Of a stretch of DNA of 64,000 nt, positions 34,831-42,866 are shown piece by piece (position 1 is the first letter of the stretch; the number at the start of each line of letters is the position of its first letter). The DNA lies in NCBI RefSeq assembly GCF_011761355.1, contig NZ_JAASRW010000001.1:558001-622000 (forward strand). The letters are read 5' to 3'. The translations under genes were made by a program, and so were the position numbers. A model generated the notes under the pieces. It had not been told where the DNA came from, searched no databases, and saw only the letters and a program-made list of their open reading frames with translations. The DNA is from Paenibacillus lupini (GTDB taxonomy: Bacteria > Bacillota > Bacilli > Paenibacillales > Paenibacillaceae).

Positions 34831-35895
34831 ATGCATACAAAACTAAATCGTCAAGTGCTTGTTTATGTACTTTGTATAGCTTTGTTCATGACCTTGGGCA
34901 CGCGTTTTCTACCTTCAAATAAAGTCTCAGCTGACGTGACAGACAACTTATCGGCAAGTCTTCTGACAATTACGGACGGCAATATTATCATGGGTGAGAC
35001 CTTACAGCTATTCTCACCGCAATTATCGGAAACCACGAATTTGATCCAGCCAGCCCTGCAAGAAGAAGTGTCGGAGCCTATTACGAATTCCTCCCTCGAA
35101 ATACATAGCGCGATCGTGCCGCCCTCTGTGCAAGAACCATCGATTCATACATATGAAGTAACCGCGTTTTATCTCAATGTCCGCGAACAGCCGGATGCAA
35201 ACTCCAATATTATCGAAGTACTTAAGCAAGGTGATACGATCGAGGTTAGTCAAACATTAGATAATGGATGGCTTGCGTTGAAGGATAAAGGCTTTGTCCA
35301 TGGGCGTTATGCGGAAAAGATGGAAGAGAGCGAGGCCGTAACCACTGTGGCTGCAGCAGCACCGGAAGTATTAGCGAAAGCGAATACAATAGTGGCAGAA
35401 TTGCCGCTTAACGATACGTTAAAGATTAAACCGTCACAGACCCCAGAACCGTCTGATCCAGAGAAACCAACATCCACCGTTGAGTCAGATTCCGGATTGA
35501 CGGAAGAGCATATCGCCAAGTTATTTGAGAAAACTGCTCTTGCAGACCACGGATTAGAGAAGGCCGTTCTCGACATTGAACAGGAATACGGCATTAACGC
35601 ATACTTCACTATAGCGGTTATGAAGCTGGAGAGCGGTAACGGGAAGAGCACACTCGCGAAGAAGAAAAACAATCTGTTTGGTCTTAATGCAATCGACAGC
35701 GACAAATATAACAGGGCATTTTCCTTCAAGACGAAGGGAGATAGTGTCCACAAGTTTGGACAGCTGCTGGCCAAAAACTATGTAGACAAAGGATTTACAA
35801 CGATAGATAAGATAGCAAGAAAATATTGCCCGGCAAATCCCAAGTGGGCAAGTCTTGTAATGAATATTATGAAGAAGGATTACAAGAAGTTATAA
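34831..35895 (+). CDS. Secreted SH3b / glucosaminidase cell-wall hydrolase
   Basis: 354 residues. Signal peptide about 1-35 (LVYVLCIALFMTLGT...VSA). An SH3b domain follows (TAFYLNVREQPDANSNI, about 112-165), then a Thr/Pro/Ser linker, then a glucosaminidase-type (GH73-like) domain with catalytic Glu in AVMKLESGNGKS and KKNNLFGL. It would cleave N-acetylglucosaminyl bonds in peptidoglycan outside the cell. The ATG at 34831 is preferred over the longer frame because GAGGTG lies eight bases upstream and it starts the signal peptide. Confidence 0.9.
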   Translation: MHTKLNRQVLVYVLCIALFMTLGTRFLPSNKVSADVTDNLSASLLTITDGNIIMGETLQLFSPQLSETTNLIQPALQEEVSEPITNSSLEIHSAIVPPSVQEPSIHTYEVTAFYLNVREQPDANSNIIEVLKQGDTIEVSQTLDNGWLALKDKGFVHGRYAEKMEESEAVTTVAAAAPEVLAKANTIVAELPLNDTLKIKPSQTPEPSDPEKPTSTVESDSGLTEEHIAKLFEKTALADHGLEKAVLDIEQEYGINAYFTIAVMKLESGNGKSTLAKKKNNLFGLNAIDSDKYNRAFSFKTKGDSVHKFGQLLAKNYVDKGFTTIDKIARKYCPANPKWASLVMNIMKKDYKKL

Positions 35896-35947
35896 GAACA
35901 ACTTGCTGGGAGAGAGGAACCTTTTGGCCCATGATTCAATAAGTTAT

Positions 35948-35963
35948 ATAGTCAAATGACTAT
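35948..35963. promoter_or_regulatory. Short inverted repeat before the LysM gene
   Basis: ATAGTC and GACTAT flank AAAT, 18 bp before the start codon of the LysM gene. Could be an operator or leader hairpin; low evidence. Confidence 0.3.
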
Positions 35964-35980
35964 GTAACGGAGGTAACTCG

Positions 35981-36541
35981 ATGGATAATCGTGGATTTGT
36001 TCCTTTTGGTGGCGGTGGTTTTGGTGGTGGTGGCTTTGGAGGTGGCTTTCACGGTGGGTTTCGTCCTCCATTCCGGCCATTCCCGCATCCGTTCTTCCCA
36101 GGTCGTTTCTTGTTCCCTTTCTTCTTCTTCTCGCCATTCTTCTCTCCCTTCATCCGGGAAGATGACCGCAATTACTATTACGCCCATCATCAAGTGCAGG
36201 CAGGAGATACGATGGAGCAAATCGCCCATGCGTACAATATTCCAAACACACTCTTAGAAGAAGCTAATCTCCACCTCTCCAGTCCAAAATCACTTAAACA
36301 TGGCGAAACAGTTGTTATACCACGTATCTCTAATATGTATTGCCACAAAACGTACATGGATCTGCCTGCTAACCAATCACCTGCTCAAAGTAATGCACAG
36401 CCAAATGTTCAGCCCAACATGGTAAGCCCAAACAGTGTTGGTCCAAACAATGCTAATCCGAATATGGTAAGTCCAAACATGGTAAGCCCGAACATGGTTA
36501 ATCCAAATATGGCTAACCCGAATATGCATATGGGCCACTAA
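35981..36541 (+). CDS. LysM-domain spore-surface-type protein with low-complexity ends
   Basis: 186 residues. Gly-rich head (1-30), a Phe/Pro-rich stretch (about 31-60), a LysM domain (about 70-115: VQAGDTMEQIAHAYNIP ... LLEEANLHLSS ... LKHGETVVIP), then an Asn/Pro/Met tail of repeats such as PNMVSPNMVNPNMANPN. No signal peptide. LysM plus low-complexity tails is common in coat and spore-wall proteins, as in SafA. AACGGAGG precedes the ATG. The function is a guess from build and neighbours. Confidence 0.82.
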   Translation: MDNRGFVPFGGGGFGGGGFGGGFHGGFRPPFRPFPHPFFPGRFLFPFFFFSPFFSPFIREDDRNYYYAHHQVQAGDTMEQIAHAYNIPNTLLEEANLHLSSPKSLKHGETVVIPRISNMYCHKTYMDLPANQSPAQSNAQPNVQPNMVSPNSVGPNNANPNMVSPNMVSPNMVNPNMANPNMHMGH

Positions 36542-36543
36542 AA

Positions 36544-36596
36544 ACAAATAATGACCACCACCTTCTTATTCAAGAAGGGAGGTGGTCGTTATTTGT
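36544..36596. terminator. Large hairpin between convergent genes
   Basis: ACAAATAATGACCACC pairs with GGTGGTCGTTATTTGT and the inner CTTCTT/AAGAAG pairs as well. No long T-run, so it may be a bidirectional terminator or RNA-stabilising stem. Confidence 0.7.
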
Positions 36597-37738
36597 TAGG
36601 AGAGATTTAATTCCTTCAGCTCCCAGGGACTAATCGGACTTGTTCTTACGAAATGAGATTGTACTTGCAGCAACCTTACACCGCGGGTTATATGCATTGT
36701 TTCGGCTTCGAGCTGAACATCAGACAACAATGATTCCTCTTGGGGCAACTCACGGCCATCCTTCCGCCTGATGGAGCTCCAATCTTGTTTATGCTGCAGC
36801 AGTGCTGCAGACTGCTCCTGGGACAACCCTTCTGTTAGTGTCTGGACCATCTCCGAATCGTCATGATGCAGGGCTTCAATGAGACTTTGACCTAACTGAA
36901 GAGGGGAGGAGTCAGCAAAATAATTTCTCAACATTCCCGCGGCTTTATACACCATGAGCTGATGTGGCAAATCCGGAGCATCCGATTTATGCGTGGAGCT
37001 GTTCAGGAAATGAATGCAAAAATGCCCCGAAAATCCATTCTCCGGAATCCCGTCCCCACCATGAGGCATCCCATTCATCGAGGCAGCGATTTGTTTGCCG
37101 TCTTTCTCAGCAATAATTGCTTTCCGATCCCAAGTCCAGCCTTTGTTATAAATTTGTTTCATTACTTCCGTATCTGCTTTCGTAACGGGCTGGACATCGG
37201 CATGATCATGTCCGGCTCTGCGCTGCACTCGAAACGTTAAGCCGGTCTCCATATCCTTAATCACAAAGATCGACTTGCGGGAAAAGAGCTTCTCTGCCTC
37301 TTGCCAATCCAGTAATTTACCGTAATGCTGCTGGTGAAGGGCGTCGGCAGCTTGTCTCAGCTTCATAACCGCCTTGCTGGGCAGTACAAGCCTCATCTTA
37401 TAGGTTTCGTCCCACAATTGGCCGCTCGTATCGAGACGAAGCAACGGGGCGCCTAAGCGCTGCTCGTTCACATACAGATCGCTAAAGCGTGGTACTTCGC
37501 TTGTTAGTTGCCACTTCGGATTTTTAACAGCGTTCATCATATCGGGATCCGTGATGAGCTGATGGTTCTCGAAAAGGGCAGTTGGGCTTGTTCGGACGGA
37601 TAATACGAGACCTGACTCCTTCTTTGCTTCTGCCAGTAACGCAGACCTCGCATGGAGGACACTCTCCGGTAACCAAGCAAGGCTCATAATGAGCATGATC
37701 AGACCGGCAGATAGGCTGCGGCTAAGTCGAATAAACAT
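36596..37738 (-). CDS. Secreted protein of unknown function with conserved His-rich motif
   Basis: 380 residues with an N-terminal signal peptide (about 1-30, LIMLIMSLAWLP). No known fold is recognised. The most distinctive stretch is AASMNGMPHGGDG followed closely by GFSGHFCIHFLNSSTH (about residues 210-240): three to four His, one Cys and Asn residues, looking like a metal or catalytic site. Downstream is a helical region rich in Gln/Leu. AGGAGG lies upstream of the ATG. Divergent from the VanW/propeller operon; joint envelope function is inferred only. Confidence 0.78.
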   Translation of the reverse strand: MFIRLSRSLSAGLIMLIMSLAWLPESVLHARSALLAEAKKESGLVLSVRTSPTALFENHQLITDPDMMNAVKNPKWQLTSEVPRFSDLYVNEQRLGAPLLRLDTSGQLWDETYKMRLVLPSKAVMKLRQAADALHQQHYGKLLDWQEAEKLFSRKSIFVIKDMETGLTFRVQRRAGHDHADVQPVTKADTEVMKQIYNKGWTWDRKAIIAEKDGKQIAASMNGMPHGGDGIPENGFSGHFCIHFLNSSTHKSDAPDLPHQLMVYKAAGMLRNYFADSSPLQLGQSLIEALHHDDSEMVQTLTEGLSQEQSAALLQHKQDWSSIRRKDGRELPQEESLLSDVQLEAETMHITRGVRLLQVQSHFVRTSPISPWELKELNLS

Positions 37739-37847
37739 AATATCCTCCTATTTCAAAATAATTGAAGCGTTAGCGAACCATACTATCCCTTGTCCATTAT
37801 TATTCACAGCTGTAATAGCGCTTATGTGAAGATAGGAGAAGTGAGGA

Positions 37848-38816
37848 ATGGGATTGAACGGAATATGGATAGCTGGCCTCGCTATCCTGCTGCAGCAGCC
37901 AGTAGCGCCAATATCGACTTCTGGCCAATTAACAATTGAACATCAAGGTAAGCAGCTTGCTTCTATAGAAAGGCAAGACTACGGGTTACCAGGGACATCA
38001 TTCTTGGACATTACGAAATATAACCAGCTCCAAAAAAAGCTGGAGAAAATCGTGAACATTCCACCGGCTAACGCTTATATCGCTGATCGAGGGAATATCG
38101 TTCCTGAGAAACCGGGCTATATGCTCGATCATGATCAATTTGCGAAGCTATTTTACGCTTATTTTTTCAATAATGAGCCCTCTAACATTGTTGTCCCTCT
38201 TGCTCAAGTTCATGCGAAGGTGGACAGTGAATTACTTGCCAGCATTAAAGAGAAGCCGATTGGTCATTACGTCACTTACTACAACAGCAACAATAAGAAT
38301 CGCTCCCATAATATTTCGCTTGCGGCTAAGGCTATTTCGAATGTTGTGGTGTTCCCTGGTGAGACCTTCTCGTTTAATCAAATCGTAGGACAGAGAACGG
38401 TCGAAAAAGGCTATTTGAGTGCACCGATTATTGTCAGGGGAGAGCTGTCAGAAGGAGTAGGCGGAGGCATATGCCAAGTATCCTCAACCTTGTTTAATGC
38501 CATTGACAGCGCTGGCCTGAAGATTATCCAGCGGTATTCTCATAGCCGTCATGTTCCTTATGTGATGCCTGGACGTGATGCAACCGTCAGCTGGGATGGG
38601 CCGGATTTCGTATTTCGGAATGAATATAACCAGCCTGTTCTTATTCGAGCATTTGCAGGCAGCGGACGCGTCTTTGTATCCGTGTATTCTTCCGAGCTTA
38701 TTGAGTATAAGCATCGGGATGTCCCAAGTATGTCGAAGAAATTGCCTGAGGAAATTGTATTCAAATTGCAGCACGTTGATCGTTTTGCAGATGAAGGGAT
38801 GGAGAGTATGCCATGA
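37848..38816 (+). CDS. VanW-family secreted protein
   Basis: 322 residues. An N-terminal hydrophobic segment (about 5-20) is a short signal peptide. The VanW domain is clear near residues 145-270: SLAAKAISNVVVFPGETFSFNQIVG and GVGGGICQVSSTLFNA. VanW domains occur in peptidoglycan-associated proteins but their activity is not established. AGGAGAAGTGAGGA lies before the ATG. Overlaps the following beta-propeller gene by four bases. Confidence 0.9.
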   Translation: MGLNGIWIAGLAILLQQPVAPISTSGQLTIEHQGKQLASIERQDYGLPGTSFLDITKYNQLQKKLEKIVNIPPANAYIADRGNIVPEKPGYMLDHDQFAKLFYAYFFNNEPSNIVVPLAQVHAKVDSELLASIKEKPIGHYVTYYNSNNKNRSHNISLAAKAISNVVVFPGETFSFNQIVGQRTVEKGYLSAPIIVRGELSEGVGGGICQVSSTLFNAIDSAGLKIIQRYSHSRHVPYVMPGRDATVSWDGPDFVFRNEYNQPVLIRAFAGSGRVFVSVYSSELIEYKHRDVPSMSKKLPEEIVFKLQHVDRFADEGMESMP

Positions 38817-40057
38817 GAAGAAGGTTAATCGGACTCCTGCTTAGCATTACTGTTGTTGGTTTACAAGCGTTCACTTCAACAGACGTGGCGGCAGAAGGCG
38901 AGCGGGAAGCGCGGCAGGCTGCTTTTATACGGAATAATGATCTGTGGCTTGCCATCGATGAAGTGCAAAAACCGCTCACAAAAGGGGAATATATCCGTTA
39001 TCCGGATTGGTCTAGTGATGGGAAATGGCTGACGTTCCTCCGGGATGAGAATAGACCCGAAGTGTGGTCATACGAAGCGGCAACAGGCGGTATGCGCAAA
39101 ATTGGAGAGGGCAACGATAAGAAATGGGATCCGCATAGTCATCGGTTAGCGATATTGTCAGGCAGAAACCTTAGTGTGGTCTCTGCAGAAAAGCCAACCG
39201 ATCATTCACAGGATCGAATTATGGACAATGTAGGTGAGTTCTCATGGATTCCGGATGGCAGCGGACTTCTTGTCTCAACTGCTGCTGAACTCATGCCTGA
39301 CGGTCAATGGTCAGCTGTTGAGCTGTACATCTTGAAACAAGATGCTTCTGGCGCTTGGGTGAAACAGCTGTTTTATCGATTGCCAACCCAATCGGATGAT
39401 TGGTTCGCCGTACAGACAAGCCCGTTCAAATGGTCGCCTGACGGAAGATGGATCGCCTTTATTGCTAAGCCAACAGCTTCGTTGTCTGCGGATGCGAATA
39501 CGCTGGTCTTATTATCTACAGATGGGAAGAGCTTTCTGAAAGCCGGGCAGATACTTGCTTATACGAACTGGTTCGAGTGGGCGCCAACTAGCGGGCAACT
39601 AGCATTCATCGAGGGGACGGGAAGGGAAGCGACCTCGAATAAGAAGCTGACGATTGTCGAAGACATCGCCTCACTGAACAAACGAGTCATAACCCCTGCT
39701 GGATATGCAGATAATGATTTTACATGGGACCGTGATGAATCGATCATCGTCTCCAGACGGAAAGAAGCGGATTGGTCCAGTGATGAAGAGGATCGAACGC
39801 TGCCTATATTAGTGCGTGCAGATCTTCAATCTGGCAAACAAAAAAATCTGACCCGTTCGCTTGATGGGTATGGAGATTATGCGCCATCATTGGTGAATAA
39901 CGAAGTGCTCACTTGGATTCAATCTGGACAAGGCTCTGCTGAGGTGAAATATGTTGGAGATCGAGCTAGGCGTCCGTTAACTTGGATTCCCAAGCTGACC
40001 GTTGCTTCTGATTATTATGGCAGGATGAATTGGAACGAAGTAATTGATTATCAATAA
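38813..40057 (+). CDS. Secreted TolB/WD40-like beta-propeller protein
   Basis: 414 residues with a signal peptide (about 1-27). Repeating blades with the PDWSSDGKWLTFL, SWIPDGSGLLVS and FKWSPDGRWIAFI motifs are typical of TolB-like or PD40 propellers. No catalytic domain is attached, so a binding role is likely. Translationally coupled with the VanW gene (ATGA). The hairpin downstream is strong but has a poor T-run. Confidence 0.88.
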   Translation: MRRRLIGLLLSITVVGLQAFTSTDVAAEGEREARQAAFIRNNDLWLAIDEVQKPLTKGEYIRYPDWSSDGKWLTFLRDENRPEVWSYEAATGGMRKIGEGNDKKWDPHSHRLAILSGRNLSVVSAEKPTDHSQDRIMDNVGEFSWIPDGSGLLVSTAAELMPDGQWSAVELYILKQDASGAWVKQLFYRLPTQSDDWFAVQTSPFKWSPDGRWIAFIAKPTASLSADANTLVLLSTDGKSFLKAGQILAYTNWFEWAPTSGQLAFIEGTGREATSNKKLTIVEDIASLNKRVITPAGYADNDFTWDRDESIIVSRRKEADWSSDEEDRTLPILVRADLQSGKQKNLTRSLDGYGDYAPSLVNNEVLTWIQSGQGSAEVKYVGDRARRPLTWIPKLTVASDYYGRMNWNEVIDYQ

Positions 40058-40063
40058 AAAGGA

Positions 40064-40103
40064 GTGGCCGGACACCTTGACGAGCAAGATGGTCCGGCCA
40101 TTT
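40064..40103 (+). terminator. Hairpin, probable terminator
   Basis: GTGGCCGGAC pairs with GTCCGGCCAT (one G-T pair); only TTT follows. Confidence 0.6.
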
Positions 40104-40123
40104 GTGCATCATATTACGGATGT

Positions 40124-40270
40124 CTAGCCTGTTGATGGGCTGTTCGGAACATGACCTTTTTGATTGCGGTTCCGGTCTGTTGAGCCCGCCACATTATTTT
40201 CAGCTTCTAATGAGTTGAATTGCAGTGCATGCATTTTACCTTGGAAAGACCGTCGTTTATTATGCGACAT
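40124..40270 (-). CDS. Small hydrophilic protein (48 aa), function unknown
   Basis: 48 residues beginning MSHNKRRSFQGKMH and rich in Asn, Ser, Arg and Gly, without hydrophobic segment. GGGAGGA stands about ten bases before the ATG on the minus strand; the open frame is longer upstream but lacks a site. Small, basic, Asn-rich proteins of this size in Bacillales are often spore core or coat components; this is inference. No homologous gene recognised. Confidence 0.6.
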   Translation of the reverse strand: MSHNKRRSFQGKMHALQFNSLEAENNVAGSTDRNRNQKGHVPNSPSTG

Positions 40271-40449
40271 AAATTTCATTCCTCCCTGCGATAGAATGGC
40301 GCCTACATCTTGTGGCGAGATTAGATTGCCCGCTGACTGCTCGGAATATCGCGTGAAAAATCTTCTCTTTACACCTTTCTCTGGATAATTTATATTTGAA
40401 CCTGTCAGCATTTCTTGAAAACGTCTTCATGAGGAGTGGGAGGAAACAC

Positions 40450-40776
40450 ATGGAAAACAGCAATAAATTTGCTTGGACTTGGAAGATCAAAGAGGAACTG
40501 CTTGAGGAATACATAGCAATGCATCTGGCACCATGGCCAGAAATTATGGAAGAGCACACACGTGCAGGATTTCGGAATTATTCGATTTTTCAAAATGGCA
40601 ACCAGTTTTTCTACTGCTTCGAATGTGATGATGTCGAGAAGGCATTCAGCATTATCGCTGAGAGCGAACCTTGCAACCGCTGGAATGCGATCACCTCACA
40701 AATGGTGGAAGGCTCCTTCGATTTCAAGGAAGCTGAACCGATAAAACCTTTAAGGGAAGTCTTCTACTTGAAATAA
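40450..40776 (+). CDS. L-rhamnose mutarotase (RhaM) family protein
   Basis: 108 residues with the RhaM/DUF718 pattern: EYIAMHLAPWPEIMEEH with the catalytic-type His and Trp-Pro-Glu, and AGFRNYSIFQNGNQFFYCFE. RhaM interconverts anomers of L-rhamnose. No rhamnose catabolic genes are beside it, so the sugar is uncertain. GGGAGGA lies five or six bases before the ATG at 40450. Own terminator. Confidence 0.86.
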   Translation: MENSNKFAWTWKIKEELLEEYIAMHLAPWPEIMEEHTRAGFRNYSIFQNGNQFFYCFECDDVEKAFSIIAESEPCNRWNAITSQMVEGSFDFKEAEPIKPLREVFYLK

Positions 40777-40790
40777 ATAAGAACGTATAT

Positions 40791-40828
40791 GGACGGCCCG
40801 ACGCGAGATGCGAAGGGCGGTCCTTTTT
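40791..40828 (+). terminator. Rho-independent terminator
   Basis: GGACGGCCC pairs with GGGCGGTCC with one mismatch, followed by TTTTT. Confidence 0.85.
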
Positions 40829-40848
40829 CATGCGCCAATGCTTCCACT

Positions 40849-40877
40849 TTGCAGAAAGTCGAATTTCGTCGTATTAT
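40849..40877 (+). promoter_or_regulatory. SigA promoter of gpsB
   Basis: TTGCAG (40849-40854), 17-bp spacer, TATTAT (40872-40877), 58 bp upstream of the start codon. Confidence 0.65.
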
Positions 40878-40934
40878 ATAGATTAGAAATCATTCAATGT
40901 TATTTTTTAAGGTCTGAGAGGAGCATTCATACAA

Positions 40935-41240
40935 ATGAGCGAGTTGGTTCATTACGGTATTCAATTAACGGCGCAAACGATACATGCTAAGCAGTTCGAG
41001 AAGAAGATGAGAGGCTACAACCAAGAGCAGGTTGACGAGTTCCTCGATGAGATTATTAAGGACTACAGCCGGATGCAGGAACTGATTGTGAAATTTGAGG
41101 CCGACCTGGCGAATATACATAAAGAATTGATGAAGGACAAAGAAGCATTCGATTACTTTATGGTTAAACGCCGCCTTGAAGATCTGGAGCAACGTGTATT
41201 TGGTGAAAAAAGAGAGACCCTTCGTCCTCGCGTTATGTAA
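40935..41240 (+). CDS. gpsB: Cell-division adaptor GpsB (DivIVA family)
   Basis: 101 residues. The N-terminal DivIVA-like lipid-binding/coiled-coil part reads LTAQTIHAKQFEKKMRGYNQEQVDEFLDEIIKDY, and the C-terminal trimerisation helix MVKRRLEDLEQRVFG matches GpsB (LKRLSNLEKHVFG in B. subtilis) rather than long DivIVA. GpsB shuttles penicillin-binding protein 1 between side wall and septum. It is a single gene with a good promoter and terminator. Confidence 0.88.
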   Translation: MSELVHYGIQLTAQTIHAKQFEKKMRGYNQEQVDEFLDEIIKDYSRMQELIVKFEADLANIHKELMKDKEAFDYFMVKRRLEDLEQRVFGEKRETLRPRVM

Positions 41241-41246
41241 AAAAAG

Positions 41247-41295
41247 AGCCGCTTAAGATCTATGTCAGTCAACATAGAGCCTAAGCGGCTTTTTA
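41247..41295. terminator. Bidirectional terminator between gpsB and dbpA
   Basis: AGCCGCTTA pairs with TAAGCGGCT, with a second inner stem CTATGT/ACATAG, flanked by A- and T-runs. Confidence 0.9.
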
Positions 41296-42729
41296 TTATT
41301 TATTTCCTCTGCGTACCTTTAATTGCTTGCCTTTAACCGTTGTATTCTTCATAAGCTCCAGAACAAGCGATCCTTTGCCGTTCAGAATCTCAACATCGGT
41401 CACATGGTCGAGAATGGTGATGATCCCAATATCGTCAGCGGTTACCCCTTCAAGCTTAGCGATGGTCCCCACGAAATCTACAGCTCTGAATTTCTTTTTC
41501 TTCCCGCCATTAAAGTTCAGCTTCATAATCTGCTTGTTCAGCTGCTCGCGCCGATCTTTTTTTAGCTCAACTCCAACATTAATTTTGCGTTCAAAATCTT
41601 CCCGGCGGCGGTCGACCGCTTCTTCGGAAGGAGCTTTCACTCTCGGAATCGCAAATCCAATATAGTCTTCAATGTCGGCTAGACGTCTGCCGTCGTTAGG
41701 TGCGAGGAAGGTAATTGCCGTTCCGTTTTTACCAGCACGACCTGTACGGCCTGTACGATGGACATAACTTTCCTTCTCAAGCGGGATATCATAGTTGATA
41801 ACATGGGTAATGTTCGAAATGTCGATACCTCTGGCCGCAACATCCGTTGCAATAAGGTAACGGAATTGACCTCTTCTGAACGCATTCATTACTTCGAAGC
41901 GCTCTTCCTGCTCCAAGCCGCCATGGATACGGTCGCAAGGATAGTCGAGCTCAGCCATCGCCCGGAACAGCTTATCGACATTCTCTTGTGTCCGGCAGAA
42001 AATAATACAGCTGTCCGGATTCTCCACAATAAGAACATCTTGCAGCAAGGCCAGCTTGTCCGCTTCTCTCACTTCAATAAGGGAATGTTCAATCGTTGCT
42101 GTCGTTAACCCGCTTGCTTGGATCTCGATCTGCGCAGGGTTGTCCATATAACGACGTGACAGCTTGGCTACATCCTCAGGGAAGGTAGCGGAAAATAACA
42201 TCGTGACCCCGTCACTTGGCAGGGCTTGAATGATCGCTTGAACCTGCTCGATGAATCCCATATTCAGCATTTCATCAGCTTCATCAATCACGAGATAAGC
42301 AAGACGTTCCAATGCAAGTGTGCCGCGCTCAATATGATCGAGAACACGTCCTGGCGTACCAACAACCATATGTGTTCTTTGCTTTAGTTCAGCTTTTTGC
42401 ATATGAAAAGGGGATTTCCCGTATAGGGCTGTTGCTTTAATTCGTTTGAACCGTCCAATATTCGTGATATCTTCCGTAACCTGAACGGCAAGCTCACGAG
42501 TTGGTGTCAAGATTAAAGCCTGCGGCTTATTCTCGTTCCATTCCACAAGTTCACAGAGAGGAATGCCGTAGGCGGCAGTTTTACCGCTGCCGGTTTGTGA
42601 TTTGACGACCAGATCTTTTTTCTCAAGTGCAATCGGAATGACCTTCGACTGTACTTCTGTTGGGGTGTCAAAGCCCAAGCTAGTTAATGCCATTGTAATT
42701 TCCTTGCTTAATTCTTTAAATGCTGTCAT
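41296..42729 (-). CDS. dbpA: ATP-dependent RNA helicase DbpA/YxiN
   Basis: 477 residues. DEAD-box motifs are complete: SQTGSGKT (I), PTRELA (Ia), TPGR (Ib), DEAD (II), SAT (III), and HRTGRTGR (VI). The C-terminal 75 residues form the DbpA RNA-binding domain, which in YxiN/DbpA recognises hairpin 92 of 23S rRNA. Role in large ribosomal subunit assembly. The start is ATG at 42729 with GAGG six bases upstream; a TTG two codons earlier is less likely. Confidence 0.93.
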   Translation of the reverse strand: MTAFKELSKEITMALTSLGFDTPTEVQSKVIPIALEKKDLVVKSQTGSGKTAAYGIPLCELVEWNENKPQALILTPTRELAVQVTEDITNIGRFKRIKATALYGKSPFHMQKAELKQRTHMVVGTPGRVLDHIERGTLALERLAYLVIDEADEMLNMGFIEQVQAIIQALPSDGVTMLFSATFPEDVAKLSRRYMDNPAQIEIQASGLTTATIEHSLIEVREADKLALLQDVLIVENPDSCIIFCRTQENVDKLFRAMAELDYPCDRIHGGLEQEERFEVMNAFRRGQFRYLIATDVAARGIDISNITHVINYDIPLEKESYVHRTGRTGRAGKNGTAITFLAPNDGRRLADIEDYIGFAIPRVKAPSEEAVDRRREDFERKINVGVELKKDRREQLNKQIMKLNFNGGKKKKFRAVDFVGTIAKLEGVTADDIGIITILDHVTDVEILNGKGSLVLELMKNTTVKGKQLKVRRGNK

Positions 42730-42830
42730 TTTCAACCTCTTCTACACGATTTTCGTTTTATCTATACATACAGATTGCCACCGAACATTCTACATATACT
42801 TGTCCATTATACTCGGAATCCTTCTGATAG

Positions 42831-42839
42831 TGTTATAAT
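42831..42839 (+). promoter_or_regulatory. Extended -10 promoter candidate for the ABC-F gene
   Basis: TGTTATAAT (TGnTATAAT) 27 bp before the ATG at 42867; no good -35. Confidence 0.45.
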
Positions 42840-42866
42840 CGTTAGACGAACGGAAGGATGATAGCG

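Noticed and set aside
37760..37775. GAAGCGTTAGCGA resembles a piece of the palindromic repeat
   Set aside because: Only 13 bases match and there is no second arm; chance cannot be excluded.
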